From the NCBI GenBank assembly GCA_002495675.1, contig DAGH01000002.1, positions 19,998 to 83,997 of the forward strand: a stretch of 64,000 nucleotides of DNA. Direction: 5' to 3'. The position numbers and the translations under genes are program-made. This document shows, in pieces, positions 42,536 through 48,551 of this stretch. The DNA is from Euryarchaeota archaeon UBA182. GTDB taxonomy: Archaea > Thermoplasmatota > Poseidoniia > Poseidoniales > Thalassarchaeaceae. A model generated the notes under the pieces. It saw nothing but the letters and a program-made list of their open reading frames with translations, was not told the origin of the DNA and did no database searches. Positions within the stretch are counted from its first letter, which is position 1. Every line of letters begins with the position of its first letter.

Positions 42536-43000
42536 GTGGACAGAGCCATCGACGCAACTGCGGTCTTTCGAGGAGCAACTACTCTGGCGATGAAGGATGG
42601 CCATCTTGACGATCAGGAAATGAGGATTCTAGCACGCCTTTCGCATGCGCTGAGATTGCCCGAGGGTCTGCCACTGAAAATTTATGACAACATCATCGAG
42701 GGAAGAGATAGCGACTCCGGAAGAGAACTAACTAGATCCGAGGCTTTGATGGTATATGGCCAAGTATTGGAGGCCTATTGCACAATTTCCGAGCCCACGC
42801 CTGAAGCAGCCCTGTTGCTATCCTACATGCGGACTGTGTTTGATATCAATGAGACAGAGCATCGTGAGTTTGTCAGGAGTGTGGATCGACACCTGGAACA
42901 AGTGGTTCATCGCAATGTTGCAGCCCAACTAAGGACAACAATCGATGATGCAATAGAACTCGTGTCAGACCCTCTCCAAAAACTAAGGATTAGGAAATGA
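42536..43000 (+). CDS. Helical protein, possibly TerB-like
   Basis: A 154-residue all-helical protein starting with GTG at 42536. The front (RGATTLAMKDGHLDDQEMRILARLSHALRL, about 12-41) has the A-x-x-D-G-x-(h)-D-x-x-E pattern of TerB domains, where the Asp and Glu bind metal. The rest is unrecognised. It is the first of three short-spaced genes (9-nt and 26-nt gaps) with no known function. Confidence 0.55.
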   Translation: MDRAIDATAVFRGATTLAMKDGHLDDQEMRILARLSHALRLPEGLPLKIYDNIIEGRDSDSGRELTRSEALMVYGQVLEAYCTISEPTPEAALLLSYMRTVFDINETEHREFVRSVDRHLEQVVHRNVAAQLRTTIDDAIELVSDPLQKLRIRK

Positions 43001-43009
43001 GGTTTCGTT

Positions 43010-43651
43010 ATGGCCTTGGATGCATATCTATCATCCATACCTGATAAGAAGGCAAATTCAGTCAGAACCCTACCCAGGATACTCCGCGAAGCCTACACGT
43101 ACGAGGTCCCGGCCCTCATAATGAAGTCTAGCACCGACAGGCTTTCTGTTGATGGGGATTACTCTTTTTTCTTAGGAACGCCAGATGCCTCACTGAGAAG
43201 AATTGCGTCTTGGCTTATCACAAAGAACTCCGGAACTCCTGAAGTGCTTGCGTCTATCTTGCCCTCGCTGTGGAAAAGACATGGTAGAGAAGACTTGGCG
43301 ATGGCAGCATTGTTATTGGCAAACATAGATCATGGAAGAATGGGCACAAACCCATGGCGAATATTGGAGGATCTCATTCGGCCTCGGGAGCCAATCGAGG
43401 GATTGTTAATGTGCGTCGAGGAAATTCTCAGATCTGGACGCAAGTGCCCCGATGAGGAGAAGCTCTGTTCTTGGCTAGAACAAGGCGGTGTGACGCAGAC
43501 CTTGTCCTTACTTTGCATCCATGCATCAATAATTAGAGGACGAGACCCAACAGAGAAGGAACTGGAACTTGTCGCTGGGAGCGATTATGAACAGGCCCCA
43601 GAATTAGTGATAAGAGTAAGGGATCGCATCCTCAACAGGCATCAAGTCTAA
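43010..43651 (+). CDS. Unrecognised helical protein
   Basis: A 213-residue helical protein with ATG start, 9 nt after the TerB-like gene. Repeating helix pairs (LRRIASWLITKNSGTPEVLASILPSLWKRHGREDLAMAALLLANI) look like HEAT or ARM-type repeats. No catalytic motif stands out. It is likely part of one operon with its neighbours. Confidence 0.6.
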   Translation: MALDAYLSSIPDKKANSVRTLPRILREAYTYEVPALIMKSSTDRLSVDGDYSFFLGTPDASLRRIASWLITKNSGTPEVLASILPSLWKRHGREDLAMAALLLANIDHGRMGTNPWRILEDLIRPREPIEGLLMCVEEILRSGRKCPDEEKLCSWLEQGGVTQTLSLLCIHASIIRGRDPTEKELELVAGSDYEQAPELVIRVRDRILNRHQV

Positions 43652-43677
43652 TCACCTGTTGATATTGGGGCAAAGCA

Positions 43678-43887
43678 GTGTCAGACAGATTACTGCCCTC
43701 GGATGACCCAGTTGCTGAGGAAGTGCTTGAATGGACAATTGCCAAGGATGCCCGGGATGTCGCTCAGATCATGCACTGGCTAGAGCAAACAAACGGGAGA
43801 AGAGACAGGATGGTTTTGATGTCAACAGCTAAGGAACTGATTGATGAGATGCTTCATTCGATCAGGAGGCTTGACGAGCTTCGGTGA
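43678..43887 (+). CDS. Unrecognised 69-residue protein
   Basis: A short, charged, helical protein with a GTG start, 26 nt after the previous gene and 4 nt before the MobA-like ATG. It contains EVLEWTIAKDARDVAQIMHWL and a C-terminal amphipathic helix. No family is recognised, but its tight position inside the operon makes it credible. Confidence 0.5.
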   Translation: MSDRLLPSDDPVAEEVLEWTIAKDARDVAQIMHWLEQTNGRRDRMVLMSTAKELIDEMLHSIRRLDELR

Positions 43888-43891
43888 GATC

Positions 43892-44452
43892 ATGCAGGCC
43901 CTGGTTCTTGCAGGTGGTCGATCGTCGAGAATGGGTCGTGACAAGTCGCTCATCCAAATAAATGGAAAGTCTCTGATCAGAATTACCTTGGAGAGACTAA
44001 TTGATTCTGGCCATTCTTCGATACTTGTGATGGCTTCTGATGAGGATCAGGAATCTAGACAAAGGTCCAGTGCCGGGGATTTGGCGCATGGGGTGGTGTG
44101 GGGGAGGGACAATGTCCCCTATTCTGGGATGATTGAGGCTTTGCTCAAGGCTATGTCTGACGAGACACTGGATCCCACCAAGCCACTCCAAATCTCCTCT
44201 GTCGATTCACCATGGCTCAGAAAAGAACTGTATCAAAAACTACGAATGAACCTAACCAACGATGTGGATATCGTGGTCCCCAGGGATAAAATCATTCACC
44301 CTTTGCACGCTTTATTTAGAGTCGAGGCATTGGCTGCAGAACTTAGCCCCGTGGCAGGCCCCTTGAACCATCAGATTCAGAGGATGAGGTGGAGGGCTGT
44401 GGATTGTGAGGGACTGGGACTGGGAAATGTCAACCATCCTGGCGATCTATGA
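43892..44452 (+). CDS. mobA: MobA-like NTP transferase
   Basis: A 186-residue nucleotidyltransferase. It starts MQALVLAGGRSSRMGRDKSLI, the GTP-binding G-G-x-S-x-R-M-G-x-D-K loop of MobA, which attaches GMP to molybdopterin. Related enzymes use other sugars or cofactors, and the mid motif SSVDSPWL replaces the usual CDMPF. So the exact substrate is uncertain. A longer frame to 43841 overlaps the previous gene and lacks domain support. It converges on purN with a 23-nt overlap of 3' ends. Confidence 0.85.
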   Translation: MQALVLAGGRSSRMGRDKSLIQINGKSLIRITLERLIDSGHSSILVMASDEDQESRQRSSAGDLAHGVVWGRDNVPYSGMIEALLKAMSDETLDPTKPLQISSVDSPWLRKELYQKLRMNLTNDVDIVVPRDKIIHPLHALFRVEALAAELSPVAGPLNHQIQRMRWRAVDCEGLGLGNVNHPGDL

Positions 44453-45083
44453 ATAAACTCGGATTCTCGGCGATAGCATCAATGGTCCTTGGGTACAATG
44501 CATGCTCGGCCACCTTTACCCTTTCTTGAAGATCACCAATGCTGTCGCCCGTGAGAACAGGGACTTCGGATTGTGCAATGATTCGACCAGTATCGACCCC
44601 TTCATCCACAAAGTGAACTGTGCACCCAGAAATAACTGCTCCATCGGCCAGAGCGTCCCGATGAGCGTGAGCACCAGGGTATTTTGGAAGCAATGACGGG
44701 TGTATGTTGATCAACCGCCCTTTCCACTTTGACACGAAGACAGGCGTGAAGATCCTCATGTACCCTGCGAGGATGATTAGTTCTGTGTTGTACTTCTCCA
44801 GTTGCTCATGTATTAATTCCTCATGCTTCAGACGCTGTTCTTTTTTGTTTCCTATTTCTGGCAGCGGGATTCCAATGGAATCTATCCCTGCTTTTCTGGC
44901 GTGGCCCAAACCACCAGCTTCATTTGAATCGGCTAAGACCAAAACAGTTCGGAAAAATCGGGACCCAAATGACTCATACGATAGTATAGAAGCGAGACCT
45001 GATCCTCCACCGGAAATCAAAACCGCAATCCTCAGAGGATCGCTAGTTGAAGCATCACGCGGTAGGGTGAATGAGCCATCCAT
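44430..45083 (-). CDS. purN: Phosphoribosylglycinamide formyltransferase
   Basis: A 217-residue enzyme that formylates GAR using 10-formyl-THF in purine synthesis. IAVLISGGGSGLASIL (about 18-33) is the substrate loop. LAGYMRIFTPVFV (about 103-115) is followed by INIHPSLLPKYPGAHAHRDAL, with catalytic Asn and His, and HFVDEGVDTGRIIAQ with the catalytic Asp. The use of a formyl-folate enzyme fits a bacterial-type C1 carrier. It overlaps mobA at its 3' end. Confidence 0.95.
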   Translation of the reverse strand: MDGSFTLPRDASTSDPLRIAVLISGGGSGLASILSYESFGSRFFRTVLVLADSNEAGGLGHARKAGIDSIGIPLPEIGNKKEQRLKHEELIHEQLEKYNTELIILAGYMRIFTPVFVSKWKGRLINIHPSLLPKYPGAHAHRDALADGAVISGCTVHFVDEGVDTGRIIAQSEVPVLTGDSIGDLQERVKVAEHALYPRTIDAIAENPSLFIDRQDG

Positions 45084-45162
45084 GTCAATTGGGGGAGGTC
45101 ACTAATCAAATATCCACGGTTCAAACATTGTATTTTATGACCAAATATAAGGCCGATCAATC

Positions 45163-45651
45163 ATGGAGCCATTGCGATCCGTCGATGAAATCGTCGACAG
45201 ATACTCGGTAGAGAACTCCTCATTCAAGAGTAAGTTGTACATTGGTTTAGGAAGCATGTTCGTTGCGTTCGCTATTGCAGGTATCTGGATTCCAGGCTGG
45301 CCTACAGTATCATGGGCTGTCCCAGCAGCTTTCCTATTCTCCCTGTCCAGTCCTAGATTGTTCAGATGGAGCCTGACGAACCGATTTTTTGGACCTGCCA
45401 TGTTTCAGTACTATGCTACTGGAAAAACGATTCCCGGACACGCAAAGACGGCAATAGCTCTAATCATTACTACAATGACATTACTCTCATCCTATGGTGT
45501 CTGGGCTGTTTCAACAAGGGGCGATGGTAGCCTGTTTGATTACTCGACTTGGAACGGTGCCGATCCGGGCTATGGGGCCTCGACGATTCTCATTGTGGGG
45601 ATAATCGGAGTTTGGTACGTCTTAACTAGGGTAAGAACACGAAGAATGTAG
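45163..45651 (+). CDS. DUF454 (YbaN-like) membrane protein
   Basis: A 162-residue inner-membrane protein with about four helices. The first half (GLGSMFVAFAIAGIWIPGWPTVSWAVPAAFLFSLSSPRLFRW) shows the DUF454 features: a G-x-x-x-P-x-x-P-T turn and the F-x-x-S-S-P-R-L-x-x-W stretch, followed by RFFGPAMFQYYATGK. The last two helices are about 96-115 and 140-155. Function unknown. It is convergent with the peroxiredoxin gene, with a 2-nt gap. Confidence 0.8.
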   Translation: MEPLRSVDEIVDRYSVENSSFKSKLYIGLGSMFVAFAIAGIWIPGWPTVSWAVPAAFLFSLSSPRLFRWSLTNRFFGPAMFQYYATGKTIPGHAKTAIALIITTMTLLSSYGVWAVSTRGDGSLFDYSTWNGADPGYGASTILIVGIIGVWYVLTRVRTRRM

Positions 45652-45653
45652 AA

Positions 45654-46196
45654 TCATTCTCCCTTGGAGAAGCTGATAAGCTTGTCCACTGGTAAATGGT
45701 CGGCTGTGTCCTTGCAATAATGCGCCTCTACGACCTTCCCATCTTCTCCAATGAGAATGTCCACCGGGATGGTGGACATCTTTGAGATCGAAAGTGTCAT
45801 AGGAAAATATCCGTTAAGACTCGCGCGCAAAAATGTCATGGGGGACCTGAGAGCTCCCCACATGAATCTGAAGAAGGACTTCTCCACTCCATGACGGGCA
45901 AACAACTCATAATCCCCATCTGCCAATATGGTAAACGGAATGTCACGCTTCCCCATGCGCTTGCTAAGATCACCTATGTCAGCGTCGAAAACTCCGACCA
46001 TTACCGTGTCGTCTGCAAACTCACCCCACCTCTTGACAATCCTATCTATCCTCACGTTGCAAAACGGACAGCTCGAGAATCTGAAGAAAGTAAAAATTAC
46101 CCTTTTCCCTCTCACAGCGGATAGGTCGAATTGGCTCCCATCTAAGGCTGGAAGTGAAAAAACAGGCATAACATCGCCTACTGAAAGCCTTGCCAT
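45654..46196 (-). CDS. Peroxiredoxin-like AhpC/TSA protein
   Basis: A 180-residue protein of the AhpC/TSA superfamily. PVFSLPALDGSQFDLSAVRGKRVIFTFFRFSSCPFCNVRID shows the fold start and a CPFC site (about 43-46) in place of the usual single peroxidatic Cys context. The C-terminal VDILIGEDGKVVEAHYCKD holds another Cys. It probably reduces peroxides or disulfides. A TATA-like GATAATAC lies about 28 nt upstream (46222-46229), supporting the ATG at 46196. Confidence 0.82.
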   Translation of the reverse strand: MARLSVGDVMPVFSLPALDGSQFDLSAVRGKRVIFTFFRFSSCPFCNVRIDRIVKRWGEFADDTVMVGVFDADIGDLSKRMGKRDIPFTILADGDYELFARHGVEKSFFRFMWGALRSPMTFLRASLNGYFPMTLSISKMSTIPVDILIGEDGKVVEAHYCKDTADHLPVDKLISFSKGE

Positions 46197-46380
46197 GTTA
46201 TCACCGTTACTTTGGGACGTTGTATTATCTTTGTGTGGAATCTTTCAGGGGGAATTTTTAAGCAGATTATTCCGATGGTCGAAAACAATCCGCCCATTGA
46301 TTAGAATCATCGCGCTGCTCTTCATTGTCTTCTTGTTACTTGGCTGTACTTTTTATCCATATCCTGATGGATCTGTCTAA
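46195..46380 (+). CDS. Doubtful 61-residue lipoprotein-like frame
   Basis: A short plus-strand frame in the gap between two minus genes starts with ATG 46195 and ends at 46380. Its product has a basic region, then a hydrophobic run LIRIIALLFIVFLLLGC that looks like a lipobox, and a short tail. It overlaps the promoter of the peroxiredoxin gene, and its start overlaps that gene's start. It may be chance; I list it as the only content of this 208-bp gap. Confidence 0.2.
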   Translation: MLSPLLWDVVLSLCGIFQGEFLSRLFRWSKTIRPLIRIIALLFIVFLLLGCTFYPYPDGSV

Positions 46381-46404
46381 CCTGAGTTCCCTTCAACATA
46401 CTTT

Positions 46405-47448
46405 CTAAAAAGACCCAACAGATAGATTACTCTTGTTGTGCAAGATTAGGAAATCCCATACAATCTCGCTGGACTCAACTAACCCTTGCGTTCCTATGAA
46501 AGAACTGCCAATGAGCGTCCCATCATCATTGTCATTTGAGTAAGGATTGTGTTGTGCTGCAAAGATGGTCATCAACTGGACAGTAGCGTTGTTCGCGCAT
46601 TCATCAAATCCCTGTATCGAGTAAAGGGCATTCATTTCGAAGGTCTTGACCCCCCCCGAGCAGTCATTGTGCCCAGCCCATTCGAACATGTTCTCGACCG
46701 CACCCGTTTCGTAGGCTTCCGGTTCTGTCCACATGTCTTCGTTGAATGGGATGCTGAGGATAGTTGACTCATACAGAACAATTTGGTCCAAGAATCCATG
46801 TACCTCCATTATCGGAATTGGTGAGTATTGCTCGGTTGGATCATTCACCAGATACATCGCCATGCAGCCTACCGCAGCGAAGATGTGGCTTGACTCCATT
46901 GCAAGCCTCTGCGCCATTGCACATCCGTTTGACCATCCTGAGGCATAAATTCTATCTGAGTCGACATTATGCATTTCTATGGTAAAGTTGACCACTCTTT
47001 CAATGAAACCCACATCGTCAACATCATTCTTTGCAGAGTGTGCACAGCACCAACCGGCGTTCCATGCTTGATTTTCTTCTATGTCAGTAGGTAGGTTGCG
47101 CCCAAGGACGCCATCAGGATAGACAACAATGGCACCATGCTCATCAGCTATCCTATCGAAGGACGAGAGCTTCTTGTGGTTGGTGGAGTCCGAAGCATAG
47201 CCATGCATATCTATCAATAACGGGACAGGCCTACCAGGATCCAAGCCCTCGGGAATGTGCTGTTGCCAACACCGTTCTAGACCTCCGTGGTCCACGCAAA
47301 AATAAGCTCCATTCTCATAATACTCGTTGCTACCCGCATCACTTTCTCCATGGTCATCATTCTGGCCCTCTTCATTGTTCGAGAGGCAACCGGTCAGGAT
47401 GGAGGAGAATAAAATCAATGAGAATGCCGTCGATGAGATCCACCTCAT
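46405..47448 (-). CDS. Secreted lipoprotein esterase (PHB depolymerase/feruloyl esterase-like)
   Basis: A 347-residue protein. MRWISSTAFSLILFSSILTGC is a lipoprotein signal with the lipidated Cys at 21. An acidic linker follows. The alpha/beta hydrolase domain has LIDMHGYASDS (oxyanion region, about 90-100), IYASGWSNGCAMAQRLA with the G-x-S-x-G nucleophile, PIMEVHGFLDQIV holding the probable Asp, and AQHNPYSN near the end with the probable His. Several Cys (CWQQH, WCCAHS) suggest disulfides. It likely acts outside the cell on polyester or ester-linked polymers. The frame reaches 47580, but TATA-like GTTTAATTCC 25 nt before 47448 supports the short start. Confidence 0.8.
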   Translation of the reverse strand: MRWISSTAFSLILFSSILTGCLSNNEEGQNDDHGESDAGSNEYYENGAYFCVDHGGLERCWQQHIPEGLDPGRPVPLLIDMHGYASDSTNHKKLSSFDRIADEHGAIVVYPDGVLGRNLPTDIEENQAWNAGWCCAHSAKNDVDDVGFIERVVNFTIEMHNVDSDRIYASGWSNGCAMAQRLAMESSHIFAAVGCMAMYLVNDPTEQYSPIPIMEVHGFLDQIVLYESTILSIPFNEDMWTEPEAYETGAVENMFEWAGHNDCSGGVKTFEMNALYSIQGFDECANNATVQLMTIFAAQHNPYSNDNDDGTLIGSSFIGTQGLVESSEIVWDFLILHNKSNLSVGSF

Positions 47449-47588
47449 GTCCCTTTCTATCACTACCGATGGAATTAAACTACCTCTCTGAGTGGGGTAA
47501 AACCACTCATTCATCATATAAACAAAATCACTTTTTGAGTGATCTTTAGACGGCCAAGATGAATAACTAGGGATTTCCACATCGGCCC

Positions 47589-47780
47589 ATGGAACAGGGA
47601 ACTGTCAAGTGGTTCAATCAGAAAAAAGGGTATGGGTTCATCGAAAGGGAAGGGGCGGACGACCTCTTTGTTCACATCTCAGAGGTAGATGGAACTATTC
47701 GCGATGGCGACTCCGTGGAATTCGAAGTCGCAGAGGGTCCAAAGGGACTCAACGCGGTTAAGGTGTCGAAGACTGAGTAA
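47589..47780 (+). CDS. csp: Cold-shock domain protein
   Basis: A 63-residue OB-fold protein that binds single-stranded nucleic acid. RNP1 is KGYGFIER and RNP2 is DLFVHISEV, with the aromatic pattern complete (GTVKWFNQKKGYGF). Csp proteins serve as RNA chaperones and are mostly bacterial, though found in marine archaea. A TATA-like GAATAAC lies about 27 nt before the ATG. The gene is divergent from the esterase. Confidence 0.95.
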   Translation: MEQGTVKWFNQKKGYGFIEREGADDLFVHISEVDGTIRDGDSVEFEVAEGPKGLNAVKVSKTE

Positions 47781-47783
47781 TCA

Positions 47784-48485
47784 TTAACTCGCAATCGATT
47801 TGAGTGCGTAGTTGTGGCGAAGCACCTCATCTATGATGACCCAGTCGGGAGTGGTCCCATCTATCCAATCATATCTGTGCCCCGGAATCATCCGCCAATC
47901 TCCTGGGAGGCTCTCGAGTATTTGCTTCCCTTTGCGAATGCTCCTGTATTGTGATTCAGGATCTGATCCAGGTAAGTCGACCCGACCCATTCCGTTGGTG
48001 AATAGCAGATCACCCGCATGAAACACTCCATGCCCATGAATGGTGACGTGGCCTGGGGCATGACCCGGGGTGTGTGTGACCGTCAGGCTAAGTCTCCCTG
48101 CCTTCCACTCAACCCCCTCCAGCGGTGGTTGGGCCCATGTGTTGGTGAAGTCAACCCTCTCAAACACGGGGTGACCTAGCAAGTCTGGGACACGAGCATC
48201 CTCATGTCCCCAGACCTCAAGCCTAGGAAACAACCTCATCATCTCTTGGTAGCCCGATGCATGATCCCTGTGGGTGTGAGTGTAGAGTAGATGGGTTGGC
48301 TCCAATCCATCCTCCAACAGCCCCTCTCTCCATCTTGACGCGTCGAATGGATCAACTATTGCTACGATATTCGCATCCCTATCGATGAACGCCGTATTCA
48401 TATTCAAGTAGGGCCCCATTAGGGTCACCCAGACCTCTGTGCCATCATTTAGGACCATCTTATCGAACTCTCCGTCTCCCAGCAT
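47784..48485 (-). CDS. MBL-fold metallohydrolase
   Basis: A 233-residue metallo-beta-lactamase fold enzyme. The metal motif is YTHTHRDHASGY (HxHxDH, about 68-79). Further metal ligands are the His in HTPGHAPGHV, the Asp in FHAGDLLFTNGMGRVD and the His in MIPGHRYDW. GMGRVDLPGSDP resembles glyoxalase II and persulfide dioxygenase relatives, so a thioester or persulfide substrate is possible. A frame to 48701 exists, but that part lies inside leuS and is a shadow. The ATG at 48485 faces leuS across a 66-bp region with a palindrome. Confidence 0.85.
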   Translation of the reverse strand: MLGDGEFDKMVLNDGTEVWVTLMGPYLNMNTAFIDRDANIVAIVDPFDASRWREGLLEDGLEPTHLLYTHTHRDHASGYQEMMRLFPRLEVWGHEDARVPDLLGHPVFERVDFTNTWAQPPLEGVEWKAGRLSLTVTHTPGHAPGHVTIHGHGVFHAGDLLFTNGMGRVDLPGSDPESQYRSIRKGKQILESLPGDWRMIPGHRYDWIDGTTPDWVIIDEVLRHNYALKSIAS

Positions 48486-48520
48486 GACCCCTCCGTACCT
48501 ACGGCACCTCAAAGAAGTGA

Positions 48521-48534
48521 CCTGCGATCGCAGG
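48521..48534. promoter_or_regulatory. 14-bp perfect palindrome between divergent genes
   Basis: CCTGCGATCGCAGG lies in the 66-bp region between the MBL hydrolase (minus) and leuS (plus). It is 17 nt from the leuS ATG and about 35 nt from the hydrolase ATG, so it could be an operator for either. It contains the octamer GCGATCGC. No trans-acting factor can be named. Confidence 0.4.
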
Positions 48535-48551
48535 CACGAAGGAGGCATACG

